Below, in pieces: positions 31,813 through 38,594 of a DNA stretch of 64,000 nucleotides; positions within the stretch are counted from its first letter, which is position 1, and each line of letters begins with the position of its first letter. Origin of the DNA: Mycobacterium sp. MFM001. Lineage in GTDB: Bacteria > Actinomycetota > Actinomycetes > Mycobacteriales > Mycobacteriaceae. The translations under genes and the position numbers were made by a program. The notes beneath the pieces are model-generated. The model worked only from the letters and a program-made list of their open reading frames with translations. It was not told the DNA's origin and made no database searches. The DNA is taken from the NCBI RefSeq assembly GCF_003402475.1, contig NZ_BFAB01000001.1:372001-436000 (forward strand). Direction: 5' to 3'.

Positions 31813-32261
31813 ACTGGCGAATCGGAATAGGGCGGCCAGGTCACAGCTGACACAAGCCGAAACCACCGTGCCAGGCAAGGTAGGCACCGTCGCGACGTCT
31901 GACGATGCAACTCCCGTGACACCGTCGACGGTGCCCGGCTGATCTCGACCGGACGTGGCGGATGCTCAGTCCTCACCAATACCGCCAAGTCCAACATTGG
32001 TCGATAGATGGACTGCCGCAGTGGTACCAAAATCGCAGCAACTGCCGCTGCTGGTGCAGTCGCGCGGGATCGCGCCGTCGTTGCGGGCTCATGCTACGGC
32101 GTGGACTGGTCAGGGAAAGGTCACTGTTGCAGCATCATGGCAGGGCAGCGCCGGGCAGGACGCTCCTAGGTCGGGTCTTGTCGGTGCCCGCTGGAATGCT
32201 TCATCACGAGCGAAGCCGCGAGCAAGCGTAACCTGCTCCCAAAGGGATTTGGAGGTGCACG
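31813..32261. other. 449-bp stretch without a convincing gene
   Basis: No frame in this interval has a good start, a ribosome binding site and coding-like content. A frame that runs through it from 31955 passes out of phase into the Uma2 gene and is not credible. Locally the base composition is more mixed than in the neighbours. It may be decayed coding sequence, but I could not identify a parent gene. Confidence 0.5.
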
Positions 32262-32834
32262 GTGGCGGGATTGGCCGAATTTCCTCGCGACCTGGTGACG
32301 CTCGAAGAGTGGGACGCGCTCGAACTGGACGAGGCGCGTCGCTGGGAGCTCGTCGAGGGGGGCATCGTCATGACACCGCGGCCACGTCCGATTCACCAGG
32401 TCGTATCGAGAAATCTTTCACAGCTGATCCGGGTGAGACTGCCTGCCACCCTCGTGGTGTTGCAAGAGGTCGAAATCACGGTCGAGGCGCGGTTCCCACC
32501 CACTGTTCGCGATCCCGATCTGGTCGTGGTGAACCGCAGTGTGGTCGATCGCAATCCGGTGCGCGTCGACACGTCGGACGTAGCACTCGTCGTCGAGATC
32601 GTGTCGCCGGGATCGCGTCGTACGGACCGGGTGATGAAGGCCTACGAGTACGCCAAGGCCGGCATTGAACACTACTGGATCGTCGATCTCGACGCCGAGC
32701 CCGACGAGCGCTTCCTCGCGCACGTGCTCCATGATGGGGCGTACCACCGGGTCGACATCCTCGTTGGCGACCGAGTGCGAACCGAAGAACCAGTGGCACT
32801 GGACTTTACGCTTCAGGAGCTGACGCGACCCTGA
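32262..32834 (+). CDS. Uma2-family endonuclease-like protein (DUF820)
   Basis: The 190-residue protein has the restriction-endonuclease-like fold of the Uma2/DUF820 family. LVEGGIVMTPRPRPIHQVVS is the conserved beginning, FPPTVRDPDLVVVNRSVVD carries the catalytic Asp, and DVALVVEIVSPGSRRTDRVMKAYEYAKAG has the Glu and Lys of a D-(D/E)xK-type site. It ends with EHYWIVDLDAEPDERFLAHV. Such genes are numerous in cyanobacteria and actinobacteria and their biological role is unclear. GGAGGTGCAC precedes the GTG. It stands alone between the regulon and dnaB. Confidence 0.85.
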   Translation: MAGLAEFPRDLVTLEEWDALELDEARRWELVEGGIVMTPRPRPIHQVVSRNLSQLIRVRLPATLVVLQEVEITVEARFPPTVRDPDLVVVNRSVVDRNPVRVDTSDVALVVEIVSPGSRRTDRVMKAYEYAKAGIEHYWIVDLDAEPDERFLAHVLHDGAYHRVDILVGDRVRTEEPVALDFTLQELTRP

Positions 32835-32875
32835 GCTAAAACGTGGGCGGCCGGCGGCGCCGCCGCCGCCGCCGC

Positions 32876-34678
32876 TCAGCGAGCCATGTTGGCGAATCTT
32901 GAAAGATGCAACTGGTGCGCGACGGTGACAGTCTTCGTCGGGCCGTTGCGGTGCTTGGCAATGATCAAGTCCGCCTCGCCACCGCGCGGATCGTCACGCT
33001 CGAAGGCATCGGGCCGGTGCAGCAGGATGACCATATCGCTATCCTGCTCCAAACTTCCGGATTCCCTTAGATCAGCTAACATTGGCTTCTTGTCGGTGCG
33101 CTGCTCCGGACCGCGGTTCAGCTGGCTGATCGCGATCACCGGGACTTCCAGCTCCTTGGCCAAAAGCTTTAAATGCCTTGAGAATTCGGAGACCTCCACC
33201 TGCCGCGACTCGAACTTCTTGCCCGAGGTCATCAGCTGCAGGTAGTCCACCACGATCAGCCGCAGGTCCGCCTTCTGGCGCAACCGCCGCGCCTTGGCGC
33301 GGATCTCCATCATGGTTAGGTTCGGCGAGTCGTCGATATACAGTGGCGCTTCGCTGATTTCGCTCATCCGCCGCGCCAGCCGGGTCCAGTCGTCGTCGCT
33401 CATCCGGCCCGAGCGCATATCGGACAGCTTGATTTTGGCCTCGGCCGACAACAGCCGCATCACGATCTCGGACTTGCTCATCTCCAGCGAGAAGATGACG
33501 CTTGCCATTCGGTGCTTGATCGAGCAGGAGCGCATGAAATCCAGACCGAGCGTGGAGTTGTGCGTCGGCACCATGCCACGTCCGGCCAGATACAGCTGTG
33601 CGGCGTTGTCGACCTGCACGCAGCGCACCGGGACGCTGCGCACCCGTCGTACCGCGTCCAGCTGCAGCACCGGCGCCATCAGCGTCGCGCCGCCCTCGGC
33701 GTAGCGTCCGATCGAGCCGGCGGCCGCGATTGTGTCCAGGCCGCAACGCAATTCGGTGGTGGTGCGGATGCCGTAGCCCGTCGGCCACTGGTGATCGGCG
33801 TCGGCGACAATGACCGTGCCGTCGGAGAATTCGACCTCGTAGCAGGGCCGCTCCAGCATGACCTCGGTGGCCGCCACCACCCGCGTCGGCTGCCCGTCGG
33901 CGCCGAGCAACGCATCCCCGACCGCGACGTCGCCCATCGTCGTCCAGCCGGTCGGCGTCGGCAGTGGGGTGTTCAGCGCCAGCGCTTTACCCACACCCGG
34001 CCGGGCCGCGATGATGATCATCTGCCCGGGATGCAGACCGTTGGTCACGTCGTCGAGTTCGGTGAACCCGGTCGGCACACCGCGGGCCACCCCGCCGTTG
34101 GACGCGATCGCGTCGATCTCGTCCATCGTGGGCTGCAGCAGATCCTCCAGCGGGACGAAATCCTCCGACAGCCGCCGATCGGTCACGTCGTAGATCTCGG
34201 CCTGCGCCCGGTCCACCACCTCGGCGACGTCGGCGCCCTCCGCACCGGCGTACCCGTACTGCACCACCCGGGTGCCCGCCTCGACCAGCCGCCGCAACAG
34301 CGCCTTCTCGGCGACGATGCTCGCGTAGTAGCCCGCGTTGGCGGCGGTGGGCACCGTCGAGATCAGGTCGTGCAGATAGGGCGCCCCGCCGATCCGGCGC
34401 AGCAGCCCGCGCCGATCCAGCTCGGCGGCCACCGTCACCGCGTCGGCCGGCTCCCCGCGCCCGTACAGGTCCAGGATGGCGTCGTAGATGTTCTGATGCG
34501 CGGGGCGGTAGAAGTCACCGGGCCGCAGCCGCTCCAGCACGTCGGCGATGGCGTCCTTGGACAGCAGCATCCCGCCCAGCACCGACTGCTCGGCGGCGAG
34601 GTCCTGCGGCGGGTGGCGGCCGAAGTCCTCACTGGGGGTGTCCATGCCCGGTTGTCCGAGGTCGTCGACGACCGCCAT
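32876..34678 (-). CDS. dnaB: Replicative DNA helicase DnaB, intein-containing precursor
   Basis: The 600-residue precursor yields a helicase of about 457 residues after removal of a 143-residue intein. The N-terminal domain (EQSVLGGMLLSKDAIADVLE, FYRPAHQNIYDAI) binds DnaG and forms the ring. The C-terminal RecA-like domain begins GLHPGQMIIIAARPGVGK. The intein follows the Walker A Lys231, and the extein resumes with STLGLDFMR. Walker B (LRLIVVDYLQLM) and GSLEQDSDMVILLHRPD are intact. Without splicing, ATP binding would be impossible. A strong GGAGGAGG ribosome binding site precedes the ATG. The gene lies downstream of rplI, separated by about 450 bp. Confidence 0.97.
   Translation of the reverse strand: MAVVDDLGQPGMDTPSEDFGRHPPQDLAAEQSVLGGMLLSKDAIADVLERLRPGDFYRPAHQNIYDAILDLYGRGEPADAVTVAAELDRRGLLRRIGGAPYLHDLISTVPTAANAGYYASIVAEKALLRRLVEAGTRVVQYGYAGAEGADVAEVVDRAQAEIYDVTDRRLSEDFVPLEDLLQPTMDEIDAIASNGGVARGVPTGFTELDDVTNGLHPGQMIIIAARPGVGKALALNTPLPTPTGWTTMGDVAVGDALLGADGQPTRVVAATEVMLERPCYEVEFSDGTVIVADADHQWPTGYGIRTTTELRCGLDTIAAAGSIGRYAEGGATLMAPVLQLDAVRRVRSVPVRCVQVDNAAQLYLAGRGMVPTHNSTLGLDFMRSCSIKHRMASVIFSLEMSKSEIVMRLLSAEAKIKLSDMRSGRMSDDDWTRLARRMSEISEAPLYIDDSPNLTMMEIRAKARRLRQKADLRLIVVDYLQLMTSGKKFESRQVEVSEFSRHLKLLAKELEVPVIAISQLNRGPEQRTDKKPMLADLRESGSLEQDSDMVILLHRPDAFERDDPRGGEADLIIAKHRNGPTKTVTVAHQLHLSRFANMAR
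33557..33985 (-). mobile_element. Mini-intein in the DnaB P-loop (class 3 type, no homing endonuclease)
   Basis: The intein covers DnaB residues 232-374 (143 aa). It starts with Ala (ALALNTPLPTPTGWT) instead of Cys or Ser and ends THN before Ser375. Trp67 (HQWPTG), Cys122 (RCVQVDN) and Thr141 (THN) form the WCT triplet of class 3 inteins, in which the internal Cys starts splicing. Cys48 (PCYE) is also present. There is no room for a LAGLIDADG endonuclease, so it cannot home by itself. From memory, the M. smegmatis DnaB P-loop intein is similar and its Cys48 forms a redox-sensitive disulfide with the catalytic Cys. Confidence 0.93.
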
Positions 34679-35086
34679 GAGCTCCCCACCTCCTCCGGCA
34701 CATCGCTCGAACGTGCATTCGAGATCTCGTGGTTCGACGTTAAGTCAAACCACTGACACCGCCGCGACGGGTTGACGCTAAAGGTTGCTGGCAAGGCTTC
34801 CAAACGGTGTTGTTCATGAAGCTGTGCATCGCGTGTGCATATCCGTCGGCCCCTGTGTTGAGTGGGTGTGGAGAACCTGTGGAGCACTGTCGAGGGGTAC
34901 CGCATTTCTGCAGATAAGCGCACCACAGCGACGTGCGGTTTGTGTGGATGGGAATTCCTTCGGCGTGTCGCGGCAGGTTGCCGTTTCGGGCGTGTTGCGT
35001 GGCGGCCAGCCGTGCCGGGCGTTAACAGACGGTTACGTTCACAGTGCGGGCCGCGGCCCGAAAAGTTCGCCAGCCCAACACGACAA
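34679..35086. other. Non-coding gap between rplI and dnaB
   Basis: About 400 bp hold the dnaB ribosome binding site (GGAGGAGGTGGGGAGC just before the ATG) and presumably a dnaB promoter. I see no gene with coding-like content here; open frames across it are shadows or lack starts. No obvious dyad other than the rplI terminator at 35087-35112 stands out. Confidence 0.5.
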
Positions 35087-35112
35087 CCCCGGCGGCATAG
35101 CTGCCACCGGGG
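35087..35112 (-). terminator. Stem-loop terminator after rplI
   Basis: CCCCGGCGGCA and TGCCACCGGGG pair with a single mismatch around a four-base loop, 15 bp downstream of the rplI stop on the minus strand. It marks the end of the rpsF-ssb-rpsR-rplI operon. Confidence 0.75.
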
Positions 35113-35127
35113 TGCGTGGAAGGGGAT

Positions 35128-35586
35128 CTAACTCTCCGCGACGACGTCCAGCGCGATCTCGACGTTGACGTCGGGATGCAGGTGCACGGTGACCGGGTGG
35201 CTGCCGACGGATTTGATGTGCGCCTTGGGCAGCCGCAGGATGCGCTTGTCCAGGTTGGGCCCGCCCGCCTTCTTGATGGCGGCGACGACGTCGCCGGCGG
35301 TCACCGAGCCGAACAACTTGCCGGTGTCGCCCGCCGTCTTGACCGGCAGTGACACCGGGCCCAACGCCTCGAGTGCCGCCTTGAGTTCGTTGGCGTGGTC
35401 GAGGTCGCGCACCTGCTTGGTCTCTCGGGCGCGACGGATGTCGTCGGCCTGCTTCTGCGCACCGCGGGACGCGACGATCGCCAGTCCGCGCGGCAGCAGG
35501 TAGTTGCGGCCGTATCCGTCTTTGACCTCGACCGTGTCGCCGACGGAACCAAGGTGGTCGACCTCGGCAGTCAAAATCAGCTTCAT
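35128..35586 (-). CDS. rplI: 50S ribosomal protein L9
   Basis: The 152-residue protein begins [20 protein letters not shown] and continues [16 protein letters not shown], the L9 N-terminal rRNA-binding domain. A long connecting helix and a C-terminal domain follow ([20 protein letters not shown]). L9 sits at the base of the L1 stalk and affects frame maintenance. It is the last gene of the rpsF-ssb-rpsR-rplI operon, 24 bp after rpsR, with a terminator behind it. Confidence 0.98.
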   Translation of the reverse strand: MKLILTAEVDHLGSVGDTVEVKDGYGRNYLLPRGLAIVASRGAQKQADDIRRARETKQVRDLDHANELKAALEALGPVSLPVKTAGDTGKLFGSVTAGDVVAAIKKAGGPNLDKRILRLPKAHIKSVGSHPVTVHLHPDVNVEIALDVVAES

Positions 35587-35610
35587 CGTTGTGTGCTTTC
35601 CGTTCTGGGT

Positions 35611-35865
35611 CTAGCGCGCCGAGGAGGTGAAGGGCAGCAGCGCCACCTCGCGGGCATTCTTGACCGCCAGGGCGATGTCGCGCTGGTGCTGCACACAGTT
35701 GCCGGTGACGCGGCGTGCGCGGATCTTGCCGCGCTCACTGATGTAGGTGCGCAGCAGCGCGGTGTCCTTGTAGTCGATCACTTGGTCCTTCTTGGCGCAG
35801 AACACGCACTTGCGTGTCTTGACCGGCTTCTCCGGTGCCGGTCGCCGCTTGTTGCTCTTGGCCAT
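35611..35865 (-). CDS. rpsR: 30S ribosomal protein S18 (zinc-binding C+ type)
   Basis: The 84-residue protein contains [20 protein letters not shown] and [20 protein letters not shown]. Cys in a CxxC pair plus a later CxxH form the zinc-ribbon of the C+ S18 paralogue. Mycobacteria also have a zinc-free S18 elsewhere, used under zinc starvation. S18 pairs with S6 on the small subunit platform; rpsF is in the same operon. Confidence 0.97.
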   Translation of the reverse strand: MAKSNKRRPAPEKPVKTRKCVFCAKKDQVIDYKDTALLRTYISERGKIRARRVTGNCVQHQRDIALAVKNAREVALLPFTSSAR

Positions 35866-35897
35866 GTCTTTCTCTTTCGTTCTGTCTTTTTCGAGTA

Positions 35898-36407
35898 TTA
35901 GAAGGGTGGTTCGTCGTCGCCGCCGCCGAACGAGCCCGATGCCGGAGCGCTGCCCCAGGGGTCGTCGCCGGTGGTGGCGCCTGCGGCCGGTGCCGCGGGC
36001 TGCCGCGAACCTGCGCCGCCGCCGCCGCCTCCGCCGCCGCTGCGGCTGGCCTTGTTGACCTTGGCGGTGGCGTAGCGCAGCGACGGGCCGATCTCGTCGA
36101 CCTCGACCTCGACCACCGTGCGCTTCTCGCCCTCGCGGGTTTCGAACGAGCGCTGCTTGAGCCGGCCCTGCACGATCACCCGCGATCCCCGGGTCAGGCT
36201 TTCGGCCACATTCTCGGCGGCCTCACGCCAGATGTTGCACCGCAAAAACAGCGCCTCGCCGTCCTTCCACTCCCCGCTTTGGCGGTCGTAGATCCGCGGT
36301 GTGGAGGCGACGGTGAAGTTCGCCACGGCAGCACCGGACGGGGTGAACCGCAACTCGGGGTCAGCGGTCAGGTTTCCGACAACGGTGATGGTGGTGTCAC
36401 CAGCCAT
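35898..36407 (-). CDS. ssb: Single-stranded DNA-binding protein SSB
   Basis: The 169-residue SSB has the OB fold from [20 protein letters not shown] through [16 protein letters not shown] Gly/Ala/Pro-rich flexible linker follows, with an uninterrupted Gly run near residues 124-131, then the acidic tip DDEPPF that recruits partner proteins. AGGAGG precedes the ATG. It lies between rpsF and rpsR, the usual actinobacterial order, so ssb is transcribed with ribosomal protein genes. Confidence 0.97.
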   Translation of the reverse strand: MAGDTTITVVGNLTADPELRFTPSGAAVANFTVASTPRIYDRQSGEWKDGEALFLRCNIWREAAENVAESLTRGSRVIVQGRLKQRSFETREGEKRTVVEVEVDEIGPSLRYATAKVNKASRSGGGGGGGGAGSRQPAAPAAGATTGDDPWGSAPASGSFGGGDDEPPF

Positions 36408-36533
36408 TAGCTCCTCCTGGGATTGGCATTGGGCTGAGCCTACGCAACGGCACCGACGCGCAGCGGCCGTTCGCCCACAGGCGCCCGGCGACGATGCGGG
36501 CCGGACGGCCCGCGGAGAAGCCGGGCAGTGGCA

Positions 36534-36824
36534 TCAGTGCTTGTCGGTGCGCATCACCTTGGTGCGCAACACGGACTCGTTCAGGGATAGCTGACGGTCA
36601 AGCTCGGACACCGTCGCCGGCGCGGCCTTGACGTCGATCACCGCGTAGATGCCTTCGGCATGCTTGGCGATTTCGTAGGCCAGTCGGCGCTTACCCCAGA
36701 TGTCGACCTTGTCCACGGTGCCGCCGTCTTTTCGGATGACGTTGAGAAAGGTCTCCAACGACGGAGCTACGGTGCGCTCGTCGAGGGTGGGGTCAAGGAT
36801 GACCATGATTTCGTATGGACGCAT
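36534..36824 (-). CDS. rpsF: 30S ribosomal protein S6
   Basis: The 96-residue protein reads [20 protein letters not shown], then [20 protein letters not shown] and [20 protein letters not shown], all typical of S6. It heads the rpsF-ssb-rpsR-rplI operon. A stem-loop in its leader (36857-36874) is a candidate site for feedback by the S6:S18 complex. AGGAGGTGATG lies in front of the ATG. Confidence 0.97.
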   Translation of the reverse strand: MRPYEIMVILDPTLDERTVAPSLETFLNVIRKDGGTVDKVDIWGKRRLAYEIAKHAEGIYAVIDVKAAPATVSELDRQLSLNESVLRTKVMRTDKH

Positions 36825-36856
36825 GGGAACCTCATCACCTCCTATGGTCGTCTGCG

Positions 36857-36874
36857 GCCACGGTCTTCCGTGGC
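36857..36874 (-). promoter_or_regulatory. Stem-loop in the rpsF leader, candidate S6:S18 feedback element
   Basis: GCCACGG and CCGTGGC form a perfect 7-bp stem around a four-base loop, 33-50 bp before rpsF. In the transcript the loop and adjoining stem read GGAAGACCG. S6:S18-binding leaders of other bacteria present a CCG in an apical loop or bulge; whether this one does cannot be settled from the stem alone. Confidence 0.4.
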
Positions 36875-36965
36875 AGGAGGGTCGCCTGCGTCGGCAACCG
36901 GATCAGGTTACCGGACGATGGTTGAGCTTGGGAAATCCGGTCTCGTCAGCTTGCCGAGCGGCCAC

Positions 36966-38594
36966 TTATGACACGCTTTTCACGCCGGAGGGTGACATAA
37001 CTTCCCCCTCGGCGTGTGTGTCCAGGCCCTTCGGGCGTAGCCAAGCTGGCAGCCAACGAGGCGGCGCGTCGGCGGCGTTGTCGAACACGCCGCCCGTCGG
37101 GTCGTCCACCCGTCCGCCCCGGCGGACCAGGTCCTCGTCGGTGCGATAGATCTCGCGGACCACCAGCACACACAACGCCACCACCGCCACGTCACGCAGC
37201 AGCACCGCCGCGGTGAACCACTGCTCGGGCAGGCCACGGTTGGGTGTGCTGTAGAGGTAGTACATCCGTGGCACCCAGACCAGCGCGTCGAGCGTCATCC
37301 ACGCCAACAGGACCCGGCGGTGCGGCAGCGCCAACACCGCCAGCGGCACCAGCCACAGCGAGAACTGCGGGCTCCACACCTTGTTGGTCAACAGGAACGC
37401 CGCCACCACCAGGAACGCCAGCTGCGCCACCCGCGGCCGCTGCGGAGCAGTCAGCGCAATGTAACCAATTGCGGCGCAACACGATACGAACAACGCCGTG
37501 ACCACCGTGTTCAGCACCGTCGGCGGCTGCCAAAAGCCCAGCGACGGATCGAAACCCCGCCAGCCGGTGAACGACTTGACGACGTTGTACAGCGAATCCA
37601 TGTCGTCGCCGCGGCGGGTGTTGAGCCGGAAGAACTCCGACCAGCCGCGCGGAAACAGCACCATCACAGGCAGATTGACCAACAGCCACGTCACCGCCAT
37701 CGCCGCCGCGGTGCGGGCCAGCTCACGCAGGCGCCCGGTCCGGATCCCCAGCACCAGCAACGGGCCGAGCAACAACACCGGATACAGCTTGGCGGCGACG
37801 CCTAAACCGATCAGCACACCGGTCAGCACCGGCCGTCGGCGCGCCCAGGCCAGCAGCCCGCCCGTCGCCAAAGCCGTTGCCAGCGCGTCGAAATTGGTGA
37901 ACGCCTGAAAGATCAGCAACGGGGACGCGGCCACCAGCGCCGCATCCCACACCCGCCGGCCCGCCAAATTCGCAGTGGCCCAGACGGTTGCCAGCCAGGC
38001 CAGCGCCAACCCGAGTGCAGAGACATCGAAGAACACCACCACCTCGGCGGTCACCGGCAGCGCGATCAGCTTGCTCAACGCGGTGTATGTCTTGGCCAGA
38101 GCCATCGACACGTACTGGTACACCCCGGTCAGCACCGGGTACTCCATGTAGCGCACCGCGGTCTGACCGTCGTAGCGGATCTGCGGTTTGCCGCCGGCAT
38201 CGGTTTCGACCCAGCTGGACTTGTACGGAAACTTGCCCTGGCTCAACAACTCTGCGCCGTAGAGCGGCACGGTGTCGCTGTAGCACAGCTCGTAGTAGGC
38301 GCGCTGATTGCCCCAGTTGGCCACCCGTTGATCACCCGGGCCGCTTCCGGTGCTCACCAGGCAGGGCGCCTTCGTCGACCAGCCCAGCGCCAGGAACACC
38401 AGCGCGATCGCGAACATCACCCGCAACGGCGTCCAGAACCTGGCGCGGCCGATCAGCGCGTGCCGGCCGACCGGACCGCCGATGACGCCCGACATCGCCG
38501 AGCCCAAAAAGTCTGTGCGGCTGGGGCAGTCGCGATCGTCGGCGGAGCGCAGGTCTGCAGCCAACCGCCGCGGCGAGACGGTGTCGCCCGTCAC
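36966..38594 (-). CDS. GT87-like polyprenyl-phosphate-dependent mannosyltransferase (Rv0051-like)
   Basis: The 542-residue protein has about ten transmembrane helices, beginning WTPLRVMFAIALVFLALGWS after a 50-residue cytoplasmic N-terminus. It matches the DUF2029/GT87 family, which uses polyprenyl-phosphate sugars in the periplasm (PimE is the known mannosyltransferase of the family). A GT-C-type acidic motif may be in the first loop (TDAGGKPQIRYDGQTAVRYM). The start GTG overlaps the ponA1 stop by 4 bp, so it is coupled to the peptidoglycan synthase. The acceptor is unknown. The charged C-terminus after YRTDEDLVRRGG is cytoplasmic. Confidence 0.85.
   Translation of the reverse strand: MTGDTVSPRRLAADLRSADDRDCPSRTDFLGSAMSGVIGGPVGRHALIGRARFWTPLRVMFAIALVFLALGWSTKAPCLVSTGSGPGDQRVANWGNQRAYYELCYSDTVPLYGAELLSQGKFPYKSSWVETDAGGKPQIRYDGQTAVRYMEYPVLTGVYQYVSMALAKTYTALSKLIALPVTAEVVVFFDVSALGLALAWLATVWATANLAGRRVWDAALVAASPLLIFQAFTNFDALATALATGGLLAWARRRPVLTGVLIGLGVAAKLYPVLLLGPLLVLGIRTGRLRELARTAAAMAVTWLLVNLPVMVLFPRGWSEFFRLNTRRGDDMDSLYNVVKSFTGWRGFDPSLGFWQPPTVLNTVVTALFVSCCAAIGYIALTAPQRPRVAQLAFLVVAAFLLTNKVWSPQFSLWLVPLAVLALPHRRVLLAWMTLDALVWVPRMYYLYSTPNRGLPEQWFTAAVLLRDVAVVALCVLVVREIYRTDEDLVRRGGRVDDPTGGVFDNAADAPPRWLPAWLRPKGLDTHAEGEVMSPSGVKSVS

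Noticed and set aside
31955-32668. 237-codon plus-strand ORF entering the Uma2 gene out of frame
   Set aside because: The Uma2 frame has a ribosome binding site and conserved residues; this frame becomes Ser/Arg-rich nonsense where it overlaps it.
33512-34756. 414-codon plus-strand ORF opposite dnaB
   Set aside because: Lies antisense to conserved helicase and intein sequence.
36990-38594. GT87-like protein considered as an arabinosyltransferase
   Set aside because: The helix layout and length fit DUF2029/GT87 better than Emb-type proteins, which are about twice as long.
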